Shown here one piece after another: positions 7,101 to 15,018 of a stretch of 19,845 bases of DNA. Every line of letters starts with the position of its first letter. Position 1 is the stretch's first letter. A program made the position numbers and the translations under genes. The notes beneath the pieces were generated by a model. That model was not told the DNA's origin. It did not search any database and saw only the letters and a list, made by a program, of their open reading frames with translations. Source of the stretch: RUG11788 sp964578175 (GTDB lineage: Bacteria; Bacillota_I; Bacilli_A; RF39; UBA660); NCBI GenBank assembly GCA_964578175.1, contig CAZOBH010000020.1, positions 1 to 19,845 on the forward strand, given 5' to 3'.

Positions 7101-9773
7101 ATGGAAACAGATGTTACGTTAGAAGAGAGATTTGTTAATTTATATAATGCCATGCTATTTTTAGATGACTATGTTTTTATGTTGAATGAATATAGTTTGG
7201 CAAGATCAAGAGATTTCTTTAAAACTGATAGTGATATAAAAGAATATTCTTTTGAATGTTTCCTTATTTATAAAGCTGCTACTTATATAGAAATGATGGG
7301 AGACTGTCTACTAAGAAATAAATATTCAACTGGAGAAATAACAAGAATTTTTGGACATAACTTATTTTATATATTTAATGGTTTAGATGTAAAAGATCAA
7401 AGAACTATTATGGAGAGTTTCTTTGATAAAGATTTATATCCATTATTATCACAAAGGAAAACATTAATAGAACAAGGTATAAAAGATATAAATGAAGAAA
7501 AAGAAAATATTTCTAGAGATAGAGAAATATATAATAAATGGGTTGAAAGTTTAAATAGAATTATTGAAGATAATAATTTATATTTTTTACTTGGAGAAAG
7601 AAATAGTATATATGATATAACTAAAGACGATATAGAAAAAATAGATGCTTATTTACAAAAATCAAAAATAGAATTATCTATAAGTACGAAGTTAAAAGGA
7701 AAACTAGCTCATCTTACTAAAATGCCTGAAGAAAAAGCTCAACAATTTATTAAAAAAGCAGTTGGTGATGATTACTTAAATCTAATTAATGGAATAGAGA
7801 ATCAAGAAATAAATGATTTATTTAGAACTATTATTGAATATGATTTTAATGTTCAAGGAGAAGATGACTTTTCAATTATTCTTAATACATTTGTTGATAG
7901 ATTACAAAGATTAAATAAAGTATCAGAATTCAAAAATGGATATTCAAAAGTATTATATGAACATGGAAAAGGTACTTCTAATCATTTAATTAGAAATGGA
8001 CTTAAAGTTACTGGAGATATTTTAAAAGATTGTGATATTGCTTTAATTGATTTAGATGAAAGAGAAAGAAGATTAGTATTAAACGATCCTTTTGAATTAG
8101 CTAGAGTATATTTTAAACAATTAGATTTAAATGAAATTTTTGGTAGAGCTAGATATCCTGGACATAAAAAACTTGATATAAAAGGAAGACTTAAAGCTAT
8201 GGAAAAATTAGTTATAGCTTTTAGAGAACTAAATATTAAAGAATATCAAAGAATTAATGATTTAAATCCAGATATATTAGAGGGGTTAACTATTTCTAAT
8301 ATACCTAATGTATTCTTTAATTATTATGATAAAGATTTTGATTTTAGTTTAGATTCAAGAATTAAAGCTACTTTATATATGGCATATTTATCTAACATTG
8401 ATATGTTTAGAATATATGGAGATAATTATGATAATAATTCTAAGTATAGAAAATATACAGAGTTATCTCATCAAACAACTCTTTTAACATCATCAATTGA
8501 TCTTGCATCTGATGCTGTTAGTGTAAGTCAATGTACAACAGATGAAGAACTTGCTGAAACTTGGATGGATTTAAGTCAAAATATGCATGAGATGAAACTA
8601 GCTTACACTATAATAATGGAAAACCAAGATAAACTTGATTTAATGTTCCAATATTGTTGTAATCTAATGGGAATAGATCCATATAAAGTAATTGATAGAG
8701 AGCAAGATAAAAATATACAAGAAAAACAAATTAATTTAATTATGATGGTTGTTGGAAATAGTATTAAATATATAAGTGGATTTCATGTACCGCTTCCCAA
8801 TGAAAGAGTAAAAATAGATATAGAAGATGCTATTTTAATAGAGGGTAGGATGCTAGATGTAAATAAATTCCTTTCAGAATTACCAAAAGATAAAGCTGAT
8901 ATTTTAGTAAATATTTTCTTTGATGGAGATTCTAAAAAGAATGTTGGTGATTTGAAAGATTATATTGTAAATAATTTTATAACTGATGGTAATTCATTTG
9001 ATGATATAGGTTTAGATAGAATTTCATTAATAAGAGAATTATTATCTCAAGAAGAATATAGAAATCTAGTTAAGTTATCTATTCCATCAACATCATTAAG
9101 ATTTTATGAAAAAGAGACAGTAAGAGAATTAAATGCATTTTTTGAGAACTTACCTCAAGATAAAGTTGATGAGTTTACTAGAATTTGTTTTGGTGGTATT
9201 GAAGGTAAAGAAGTTTCAGATGTTAAAACTAGAATAGTTAGAGGAATGATAAATAATAAGAATTTAACAGATACTTTCAGTAATAGTGAATTAGATGGAA
9301 TTAGTAATTTATTAACACCAGATGAATTAAGAGAATTAATTAGAGTAACAATACCAATTAATTCTAGAAATTTTTATACTAATAATTATCATTACTTTTC
9401 TTATATGACCAAAATTAGTCAAAGCACACTTAAAAGACTACAAATTATTCCGAAAGTAGGTACTAATTACTGGATGGAAGCCAAGAGAAATAGTAGAATT
9501 AAATTAGCAATTAATAATTTTGATAATTTAGTTTCTAATATTGATGGTAATGTTAAATTAAGTAGAGGTATTCTTGGTAAAGAAATATCAACTTCATCTG
9601 TACCAGTTATATTAGTTGCTTCAAGATATCCAGGTGAAGAAATAGATTCTGTTGATGAAATGACTAGTCATTATGATAGGTATGGTACTTTAATAAAGAC
9701 TTTAGCAGAAAAGTCTATTAACGTTGTACAAGAGATGATATTTAAACAAGAAACTGTAGCTAAAACTATGTAA
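7101..9773 (+). CDS. Large helical cytoplasmic protein, 890 aa, with a duplicated ~90-residue unit
   Basis: No family recognised. The sequence is almost entirely helix-forming, acidic, and lacks signal peptide, membrane segments, Walker motifs or an obvious catalytic signature. Residues 587-672 and 677-762 form a tandem duplication: aligned without gaps, 30 of 86 positions are identical, including LP.DK.D near each start and IP..S..FY at each end. Residues about 120-150 (LIEQGIKDINEEKENISRDR) look coiled-coil-like. The C-terminal ~60 residues are distinct (VPVILVASRYPGEEIDSVDE, then an amphipathic helix). The start has AGGAGAG 4-10 bases upstream. The next gene begins 12 bases after the stop with a perfect SD and no terminator between, so the two form an operon. 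A helical-repeat scaffold working with a membrane partner is plausible but is inference. Confidence 0.85.
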   Translation: METDVTLEERFVNLYNAMLFLDDYVFMLNEYSLARSRDFFKTDSDIKEYSFECFLIYKAATYIEMMGDCLLRNKYSTGEITRIFGHNLFYIFNGLDVKDQRTIMESFFDKDLYPLLSQRKTLIEQGIKDINEEKENISRDREIYNKWVESLNRIIEDNNLYFLLGERNSIYDITKDDIEKIDAYLQKSKIELSISTKLKGKLAHLTKMPEEKAQQFIKKAVGDDYLNLINGIENQEINDLFRTIIEYDFNVQGEDDFSIILNTFVDRLQRLNKVSEFKNGYSKVLYEHGKGTSNHLIRNGLKVTGDILKDCDIALIDLDERERRLVLNDPFELARVYFKQLDLNEIFGRARYPGHKKLDIKGRLKAMEKLVIAFRELNIKEYQRINDLNPDILEGLTISNIPNVFFNYYDKDFDFSLDSRIKATLYMAYLSNIDMFRIYGDNYDNNSKYRKYTELSHQTTLLTSSIDLASDAVSVSQCTTDEELAETWMDLSQNMHEMKLAYTIIMENQDKLDLMFQYCCNLMGIDPYKVIDREQDKNIQEKQINLIMMVVGNSIKYISGFHVPLPNERVKIDIEDAILIEGRMLDVNKFLSELPKDKADILVNIFFDGDSKKNVGDLKDYIVNNFITDGNSFDDIGLDRISLIRELLSQEEYRNLVKLSIPSTSLRFYEKETVRELNAFFENLPQDKVDEFTRICFGGIEGKEVSDVKTRIVRGMINNKNLTDTFSNSELDGISNLLTPDELRELIRVTIPINSRNFYTNNYHYFSYMTKISQSTLKRLQIIPKVGTNYWMEAKRNSRIKLAINNFDNLVSNIDGNVKLSRGILGKEISTSSVPVILVASRYPGEEIDSVDEMTSHYDRYGTLIKTLAEKSINVVQEMIFKQETVAKTM
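8859..9386 (+). repeat. Intragenic tandem duplication (two ~86-residue units, 90-residue period)
   Basis: Unit 1 is encoded by 8859-9116 and unit 2 by 9129-9386, with a 4-codon joint (TVRE). The two protein units align without gaps at 30/86 identities. Shared positions cluster in FLSELPKDKAD / FFENLPQDKVD at the start and LVKLSIPSTSLRFY / LIRVTIPINSRNFY at the end. The DNA has diverged far more than a recent duplication would, so the protein pattern has been kept by selection. Confidence 0.8.
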
Positions 9774-9785
9774 TAAGGAGGATTT

Positions 9786-10592
9786 ATGAAAAATATTCTT
9801 TCAATTGATTTAGATGTTAAAAATATTACTACTAATACTAGTGTATTAATGGATGATAATCCTTTTATGTCTAAAGTAGAAGAAGCTGACATGAAAAAAT
9901 ATATTAGAATGAATGATATAAATATTGGTAAATCAAGAGTACCTAAATGGTTATTTATAGTTGCAGTAATATTTATAGTTATTTCATTATTTGTTTTCTT
10001 CTTATCATTTGCAACACTTTTACAAGGGTATTCTAGTACATTTAAAGATGATAACCAAAAACATTATTATATTATGCTTCTTATCAATTCAATTATATTA
10101 TTTATTCCATCAATAATAGTTATTGCTTTTGATGAAAAACAAAGAAAAAATAGTAAAAAGAAACTTGAAAATGAAGACAAAGAAATTAGAAATGAATTAA
10201 AAAATAAATTAAATATTCCTAAAAACATTGATACAATAGATCTATTTATTTATTTTCATGGTAAAAATTGTAATAAATATGATGTTGGACCTTATTATGT
10301 ATTTTTAATAAATGATAATTTAATTATTACTGATTTAGGTTTTGTATATACTATTCCTAAAAGTGATATTGAATCAATTGAAGAGTATAAACAAAAAATT
10401 TGCTTCAGTAGTTTAAAAAGAGAATTAGATTTAAAAACAGCTAATTTAAAATTTAATAATAATTTAGAATTTGAAAGTACTTTAAATTATAAAGTTAATA
10501 TTAAATCAGGAAAAGATAGTTTAGAATTACTTATTCCTTCATATAGTATTAATAAGTTTTTAGAGTATAGTAAAACTGAATTACAAAAATAA
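9786..10592 (+). CDS. Two-helix membrane protein with C-terminal soluble domain, 268 aa
   Basis: A ~52-residue hydrophilic N-terminus precedes two membrane helices (about 54-77, WLFIVAVIFIVISLFVFFLS, and 95-116, IMLLINSIILFIPSIIVIAF) joined by a short outside loop. A basic stretch right after helix 2 (EKQRKNSKKK) indicates, by the positive-inside rule, that both termini are cytoplasmic. The C-terminal ~150 residues contain a strand-rich segment (YYVFLINDNLIITDLGFVYT, then IPKSDIESIEEYKQK). The order of a short strand, a turn and 'IP.sdI..i' recalls the bacterial PH-like domains of YcxB/YdbS-type proteins, but this is a weak pattern call. SD AAGGAGG (9775-9781) is perfect and close. It is co-transcribed with the 890-aa gene, so it may be that protein's membrane anchor or receptor. 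Confidence 0.8.
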   Translation: MKNILSIDLDVKNITTNTSVLMDDNPFMSKVEEADMKKYIRMNDINIGKSRVPKWLFIVAVIFIVISLFVFFLSFATLLQGYSSTFKDDNQKHYYIMLLINSIILFIPSIIVIAFDEKQRKNSKKKLENEDKEIRNELKNKLNIPKNIDTIDLFIYFHGKNCNKYDVGPYYVFLINDNLIITDLGFVYTIPKSDIESIEEYKQKICFSSLKRELDLKTANLKFNNNLEFESTLNYKVNIKSGKDSLELLIPSYSINKFLEYSKTELQK

Positions 10593-10617
10593 AAAAGATA
10601 AAATATATCTTTTTTTT
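10591..10617 (+). terminator. Rho-independent terminator of the 7101-10592 operon
   Basis: Stem AAAAAAGATA/TATCTTTTTT (10591-10600, 10606-10615) with 5-base loop and continuing T-run. It overlaps the stop codon. Confidence 0.65.
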
Positions 10618-10638
10618 ATTTTTTATTAAAGTTATTTA

Positions 10639-10658
10639 TGTTATATTATATTTATAAT
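10639..10658 (+). promoter_or_regulatory. Probable promoter region (TGTTATATT and TATAAT)
   Basis: Two candidate -10 boxes are present: extended TGT-TATATT (10639-10647) and TATAAT (10653-10658). No -35 matches well. SD GAGGAG (10665-10670) lies 7 bases before ATG 10678. Confidence 0.45.
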
Positions 10659-10677
10659 AGATGAGAGGAGTTTATTT

Positions 10678-12336
10678 ATGAACGAAGAAACAAAAAAAGA
10701 TGAAAATCAAAATGTTGAAACAGTAACTGAAGCTGTTGATGAAAATACACAACCTGTACCAGAACCAGCTGCAGCTCCAAGTGAAGTTCCAAGTGTTGAT
10801 ACCCCTGAAGTTTCATCTACTCCAGTTAATGAAGAAGTAGTGGCTCCAGTACAAGATTTAACACCAGAGCCTCCACAACCAGTGGCTGATGTTCAACAAA
10901 TCACTCCACCAGGAGTAGAAAATACAGCAGAAGTTGTACCAGAAGAAAAACCAAAAAAGAAAGGTAAAAAAGGATTAATTATTTGTCTTGTAATTATATT
11001 AATTGCAGTTTGTGCTTGTGGATATTTTATGATGCATATAAGAGATCCTAAATATGTATTTGAAACAGCAATTAAAGATGTTAGAGCAGATTTAAAAGTA
11101 GAAGATACATTAGAAAAATATAAAAATAAATTTAAAGGAGAAGCAACACTTCAATTAACTTCATCAAATCAAGAAATTAAAAGTCTTGGATTAGATAAGA
11201 AACAAACTATAACTTATGGATTTGATAGAAGCAAAAAGACATTAGAAGCAGGAATTAGTGCTAAAGAAAAAACTGGGGTTGTTTTATTTGTTAAAAACAA
11301 TAAACCATATATGTATTTAGTATCAACTGGTAAAACTTATTCTTTAGGTGAAGCAGTTGATGGATTAGATGAAATATTTGACAGTATTGATCAAGTAAGT
11401 TCAGATGATATTATTTATCTTGTTGATAAAGCTTTAGAAATAATTGATACAAAGATCGATAAAAAAGATTTATCTAAGAGTAGTGTTACTGAAACAATTA
11501 ATAATAAAAAAGTTAAATTAACAAAGAATACATATACATTAAATAAAGCAGAAAAAATAGAAGTAGCTACTGCAATCCTTGAAGGATTTAAGAAAGATGA
11601 AAAAGCAAAAACTATAATCAATAAATATTATAAAATGAGTGGATCAAATGAAACTATTGATAATGAAAAAATAGATGAAAAAGATTTTGATGATTCACCA
11701 GCTTCAATTAGTATTTATACATCAGGATTATTTAATAAGTTTGCTGGTATATCTGTATATGCAGAAGAATCTGAAACTGTTTATACATATGATGATATAG
11801 CTGCACCTACACAAAAAGCTAAAACTACTAAAGAAGAAATTACTTATGTTAAATCAGGAGATAATTTTGTTATAAGACAAACTACTGATGGAAAAGATGA
11901 ATACTCTATAACTGGAGTTAAAAATGGAAAAACTATTGATGCTACTTTAACTAGTGAAGATTTAACAGGAACATTTAAAGTTAGAAGTTTTGAAAAGACT
12001 AATGTTGATTTTGATTATACATTAACTGGAAAAACTACAGGTGATAAAACAGAAACAGTTAGTGGAACAATAACATGTACAGGTACTGTAGATAATTTAA
12101 CTGCTAAAGTTTCAGTTAAGTATGATAAATATGATGTAACAGTTAATTTAACAAATAAACTTACTACAGATGGAGAAGTTGCAAATTATACTGAATCAAC
12201 AACTGAAATTACTGAGAAAGATTTAAATACTATTATGACTGAATTAGAGGGAACTTATGTTGGGACACTATATAATTTATATAGTACTTTATATAGTCCA
12301 CGTAATACAGTAGATACAACAGGATATAATTATTAA
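10678..12336 (+). CDS. Large single-pass surface protein with Pro/Glu-rich cytoplasmic tail, 552 aa
   Basis: Three parts are visible. Residues 1-90 are a disordered tail rich in Pro, Glu and Val. A basic cluster (KPKKKGKKG, 91-99) precedes one membrane helix (about 100-119, IICLVIILIAVCACGYFMM). A large extracytoplasmic region follows (120-552). The basic cluster before the helix and the absence of a cleavage site indicate type II topology (N-in, C-out). The outer region has alternating strands and Lys-rich turns and ends in Thr-rich strands (TLTGKTTGDKTETVSGTITC, around 448-467), suggesting two beta-rich domains. No LPXTG, enzyme or binding motif was seen. I recall similar architectures among uncharacterised gut Bacillota surface proteins but no function. 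It is a single-gene unit with its own terminator. Confidence 0.85.
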   Translation: MNEETKKDENQNVETVTEAVDENTQPVPEPAAAPSEVPSVDTPEVSSTPVNEEVVAPVQDLTPEPPQPVADVQQITPPGVENTAEVVPEEKPKKKGKKGLIICLVIILIAVCACGYFMMHIRDPKYVFETAIKDVRADLKVEDTLEKYKNKFKGEATLQLTSSNQEIKSLGLDKKQTITYGFDRSKKTLEAGISAKEKTGVVLFVKNNKPYMYLVSTGKTYSLGEAVDGLDEIFDSIDQVSSDDIIYLVDKALEIIDTKIDKKDLSKSSVTETINNKKVKLTKNTYTLNKAEKIEVATAILEGFKKDEKAKTIINKYYKMSGSNETIDNEKIDEKDFDDSPASISIYTSGLFNKFAGISVYAEESETVYTYDDIAAPTQKAKTTKEEITYVKSGDNFVIRQTTDGKDEYSITGVKNGKTIDATLTSEDLTGTFKVRSFEKTNVDFDYTLTGKTTGDKTETVSGTITCTGTVDNLTAKVSVKYDKYDVTVNLTNKLTTDGEVANYTESTTEITEKDLNTIMTELEGTYVGTLYNLYSTLYSPRNTVDTTGYNY

Positions 12337-12337
12337 G

Positions 12338-12365
12338 AGATTACATGAAAATGTAATCTTTTTTT
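12338..12365 (+). terminator. Rho-independent terminator (9-bp stem, GAAA loop)
   Basis: AGATTACAT/ATGTAATCT (12338-12346, 12351-12359) closed by a GAAA (GNRA) tetraloop and followed by a T-run. It is one of the clearest terminators in the window. Confidence 0.85.
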
Positions 12366-12366
12366 A

Positions 12367-12375
12367 TGTTATAAT
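12367..12375 (+). promoter_or_regulatory. Extended -10 promoter (TGTTATAAT) for yqeK
   Basis: TGT-TATAAT begins one base after the terminator T-run. There is no separate -35; its expected place is occupied by the terminator hairpin. SD AAGGAG is at 12393-12398. Confidence 0.6.
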
Positions 12376-12403
12376 TTAAATGTATAAAGAATAAGGAGAT
12401 ATG

Positions 12404-12970
12404 ATGGAAAAACTAGAAGTAATAGATAAGAAATTAAGAGAAGTTGTTGATGAAAAAAGATATATTCATTGTAAATTAGTAGCTAAAGAAGCAAAAGAAC
12501 TTGCTAAAATTTATAATGTAGATTTAGATAAAGCATATTTAACTGGATTAACTCATGATATTGCTAAAAGATTTACTGATGATGAAAATAAAAAATATGT
12601 AAATAAATATAAATTAGATAAAAGTCTATTAGATGATAGTTATAAAAAGTTATTACATGCAGATATCGGAGCAATAGTAGTAAAAGAGTGGTTTGATTTT
12701 GATGATGATATGTGTGATGCAATTAGATATCATACCGTAGCTAGAAAAGATATGACAATGCTTGCAAAAATTGTTTTTATATCAGATAAAATAGGTAGAG
12801 TAGAAATTCCTGATGAATTAAAAGATTTAAAAAGTATAGCATGTCATGATATTGATAAAGCTATGTATATATTTTTAAAAAGACAAAGAGAAAAGTTTCT
12901 ATCTAAAGATAAAGATTTAAAAGAAGAAACTAAAGAACTATTTGATGAATTAAAAGCAAAATATGAGTAA
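12404..12970 (+). CDS. yqeK: YqeK-type HD phosphohydrolase, symmetrical diadenosine tetraphosphatase, 188 aa
   Basis: This is a YqeK-family HD hydrolase, which cleaves Ap4A symmetrically to two ADP in the cytoplasm. The full set of metal ligands is visible (counted from ATG 12404): H22 (YIHCKLV), H51-D52 (LTHDIAKRF), H85 (LLHADIGA), H110 (AIRYHTVARKDMTML) and D128 (FISDKIGR). Length matches the family (about 185-200). Tandem ATGs stand at 12401 and 12404; SD AAGGAG (12393-12398) leaves 2 and 5 bases respectively, so 12404 is preferred. In most Bacillota yqeK sits between nadD and rsfS; here it stands apart, followed after 28 bases by an acyltransferase gene with no terminator or clear promoter between, so the two are probably one transcript. 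Ap4A turnover is linked to stress and heat-shock responses. Confidence 0.85.
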   Translation: MEKLEVIDKKLREVVDEKRYIHCKLVAKEAKELAKIYNVDLDKAYLTGLTHDIAKRFTDDENKKYVNKYKLDKSLLDDSYKKLLHADIGAIVVKEWFDFDDDMCDAIRYHTVARKDMTMLAKIVFISDKIGRVEIPDELKDLKSIACHDIDKAMYIFLKRQREKFLSKDKDLKEETKELFDELKAKYE

Positions 12971-12998
12971 AAAGTCTTGCTTAAATGGGGGCGAAAAT

Positions 12999-13991
12999 AT
13001 GACTGTTAATAAAACAATATCTTATAGATCAATTATTATGGCGGTAGCAATGTTATGGATAATGCTATTTCATGCTAATATTACTACTAATATTTCTATT
13101 ATTGATAATATTATTAAAGTTGGGTATTGCGGAGTTGATATGTTTCTTATGGCATCAGGAATTGGTAATTATTTTTCTTATATGAGGGATAGGTCTCCAA
13201 CTGATTTTATGAAAAGAAGAATAAAAAAATTGTGTATACCATATTTTATTTTTATTATATTTTTTTGTGCATACGAAATACTAATTTGTAATAAAGGTAT
13301 TATTTATATACCAGGAAATCTTATTGCTATTCAAAGTCTTTCTCATGCTGGTTGGTTTTTTAATTGGTATCTTGGATTATTATGGATATGTTATTTATTA
13401 ACACCTTATTTTGCGATTATTTGTGAAAAGAATAACCTAAAAAAAGATATATTGTTTGTTTTATTTTTAATCTTTTTGTCTTTTACATTTTTTAATGATA
13501 GATGGCTAATTATTGTTTTTACAAGATTACCAATTTATTATATGGGTATGATTGTAGCTAAAAATAGTAGTAAAAAAATGAATAGAACAGTTATAGTGAT
13601 TCTATTAAAAATGTTTATTTTTGGATTATCTTTCTTAGCAATTAGTTATAAGTGTTTTCCAGATAAGTTATGGATGTATGGATTGCATTGGTATCCATTT
13701 ATTTTTATAACACCATTTATGTGTTATTTTATAGCGTGTTTTGTATCAATCATCGAAAAGAAAAACAGTTTTATTTTAAAAATAATGAAAAAGATAGGAG
13801 AGTCAACTTTTGAACTGTATTTAACACACATATTTATATTTCAAGTTATAGAAGAACTAATTAATAAGAAGATTATTAATAGTCATGTAATTATAATTTG
13901 GATTAGTGAATTTGTTCTTGCCTTTGTATTTGCTTATATACTAAAAACAGTAAGTTTATTTGTTCAAAAAAAATTTAAATTTACGAGCTAA
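12999..13991 (+). CDS. Membrane acyltransferase, acyltransferase-3 (OafA/OatA-type) family, 330 aa
   Basis: An integral membrane protein with about ten hydrophobic helices. Family marks are the conserved His in helix 1 (WIMLFHAN, H25), YCGVDMFLMASGIGN (43-57, the usual G-VD-FF-SG pattern), FMKRRIKKLCIPYF (70-83, the R-R-P motif), WFFNWYLGLLWICYLLTP (119-136) and, near the end, STFELYLTHIFIFQ. These enzymes move acetyl, succinyl or similar groups onto glycans, lipids or peptidoglycan; no extracellular SGNH domain is attached, so the acceptor cannot be guessed. ATG 12999 is chosen because GGGGGCG (12987-12993) stands 5 bases upstream; an ATG at 12963 lies inside yqeK and has no SD. It probably shares yqeK's transcript. 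Its codon mix looks slightly less AT-biased than its neighbours, a possible but unproven sign of acquisition. Confidence 0.85.
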   Translation: MTVNKTISYRSIIMAVAMLWIMLFHANITTNISIIDNIIKVGYCGVDMFLMASGIGNYFSYMRDRSPTDFMKRRIKKLCIPYFIFIIFFCAYEILICNKGIIYIPGNLIAIQSLSHAGWFFNWYLGLLWICYLLTPYFAIICEKNNLKKDILFVLFLIFLSFTFFNDRWLIIVFTRLPIYYMGMIVAKNSSKKMNRTVIVILLKMFIFGLSFLAISYKCFPDKLWMYGLHWYPFIFITPFMCYFIACFVSIIEKKNSFILKIMKKIGESTFELYLTHIFIFQVIEELINKKIINSHVIIIWISEFVLAFVFAYILKTVSLFVQKKFKFTS

Positions 13992-13999
13992 TATTAATT

Positions 14000-14033
14000 A
14001 AAGAGAATATTTAATTGGTTATTCTCTTTTTTT
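14000..14033 (+). terminator. Rho-independent terminator after the acyltransferase gene
   Basis: Stem AAAGAGAATA/TATTCTCTTT (from 14000 to 14029) with a loop of about 10 bases and T-run to 14033. Confidence 0.75.
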
Positions 14034-14034
14034 G

Positions 14035-14043
14035 TGTTATAAT
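14035..14043 (+). promoter_or_regulatory. Extended -10 promoter (TGTTATAAT) for the radical SAM gene
   Basis: TGT-TATAAT starts two bases after the terminator T-run. The leader carries a very strong purine SD, AAAGGGGGG (14054-14062). Confidence 0.6.
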
Positions 14044-14069
14044 AACTAACCACAAAGGGGGGAATAGTT

Positions 14070-14963
14070 ATGGATAGAGTAGATTGTAATTCACTTAATT
14101 TAGAATTGACTCGTGTATGTAATCTAAAATGTATTCATTGTCTTAGAGGAGACAGTCAAAATGAATTTATGGATATTCATACTATTGAACAAATATTTAG
14201 TAATTTTGGACGTATTAATAAATTATTACTTACAGGTGGAGAACCATTATTAGCTGTAGAACAAATTAGTAGAATTATTGAAATAATAAAAAGAGATGGT
14301 ATAGAAGTAGATACTGTTAAAATAATAACTAATGGTACTGTTTTAGGAGAAAAACAAATTGAATTATTAGATAGTTTAGGAGAGATAAGTAATAATTTAC
14401 TTATAGGTATATCTGGTGATAAGTTTCATTTAATGGAAATAGAAAGAATGGGATTAAGTACATTAAGAGATAAAAATATATCAATATTAAAAGAGTTATA
14501 TGGAGCTTTAGAATTAAAAGATTATGATTCTAATCAAAGAGTAATAATTAGAAGTGTAGGAAGAGCTCAAGAATTGACTAGAGAGGATATGTATAGAATT
14601 AATAATGTTGGTAAAAAAACTAATTATGTTTTATCAACGGATACTAGATATAGTAGTTATAAGAGTAATGTTATTAGATATAAACTTCCATATTATAGTG
14701 AAGATAGTTTAATAAATGGAGATTTAAATTTTGATGTACATGGTAATTTATTAAGTGCTGCTAATCTATCTTTTGATGATGAAGATAAGGAATCAACAAC
14801 AGGTGTTCGTAATATTAAAATTACTAGTTTACCTAAAGTAATAGAAGATGTTATTCGTTATGGTTTATTAACCGATAAAGAACAAGGTCAAATATGGAGA
14901 GAGTTTTATCAAAAAGAAGTATCTCATGTTAAGAAACTAGGAGTAATAAAGACTGAATTATAA
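14070..14963 (+). CDS. Radical SAM enzyme without auxiliary cluster domain, 297 aa
   Basis: The [4Fe-4S] motif C-x3-C-x2-C is at C17, C21 and C24 (RVCNLKCIHC). It is followed by LLLTGGEPLL (52-61; GGE binds the SAM amino group) and KIITNGT (84-90), the classic order of radical SAM TIM-barrel enzymes, which cleave SAM to a 5'-deoxyadenosyl radical. The only other cysteine is C6. The C-terminal third, where SPASM or twitch domains would carry cysteines, has none, although the segment DVHGNLLSAANLSFDDED (about 223-240) resembles the place where they normally lie. No precursor-peptide ORF is seen in the short flanks (78 bases upstream, 55 downstream). Substrate unknown; this is a compact single-cluster enzyme. 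It has its own promoter and terminator. Confidence 0.9.
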   Translation: MDRVDCNSLNLELTRVCNLKCIHCLRGDSQNEFMDIHTIEQIFSNFGRINKLLLTGGEPLLAVEQISRIIEIIKRDGIEVDTVKIITNGTVLGEKQIELLDSLGEISNNLLIGISGDKFHLMEIERMGLSTLRDKNISILKELYGALELKDYDSNQRVIIRSVGRAQELTREDMYRINNVGKKTNYVLSTDTRYSSYKSNVIRYKLPYYSEDSLINGDLNFDVHGNLLSAANLSFDDEDKESTTGVRNIKITSLPKVIEDVIRYGLLTDKEQGQIWREFYQKEVSHVKKLGVIKTEL

Positions 14964-14989
14964 AATAGTTTTGTAATTAGTCTTTTTTT
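14948..14989 (+). terminator. Long hairpin terminator beginning inside the radical SAM gene
   Basis: A near-continuous stem is formed by AAAGACT, AATTA and AAAA pairing with TTTT, TAATT and AGTCTTT (14948-14987), with one bulged G and one T-G wobble, loop TAG, and T-run to 14989. The left arm includes the last four codons and the stop, so a translating ribosome would melt it. Confidence 0.75.
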
Positions 14990-14997
14990 GTTATAAT
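14989..14997 (+). promoter_or_regulatory. Extended -10 promoter (TGTTATAAT) for the E2-like gene
   Basis: TGT-TATAAT directly abuts the terminator; the last T of the run is the T of TG. SD AGGTGAG (15009-15015) follows. Confidence 0.6.
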
Positions 14998-15018
14998 AAA
15001 AAAAAGATAGGTGAGTTT

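Noticed and set aside
9671..9892. 73-residue minus-strand reading frame
   Set aside because: It spans the junction of two convincing plus-strand genes and has no own signals.
226..10592. A single large defence island joining the HD, ART-like and repeat proteins
   Set aside because: Terminators, minus-strand genes and separate promoters divide the region, and no helicase, nuclease, reverse transcriptase, Cas or STING/TIR motif was found.
11415..11621. 68-residue minus-strand reading frame
   Set aside because: Antisense shadow of the large surface protein; its hydrophobicity comes from complement of Lys/Glu codons.
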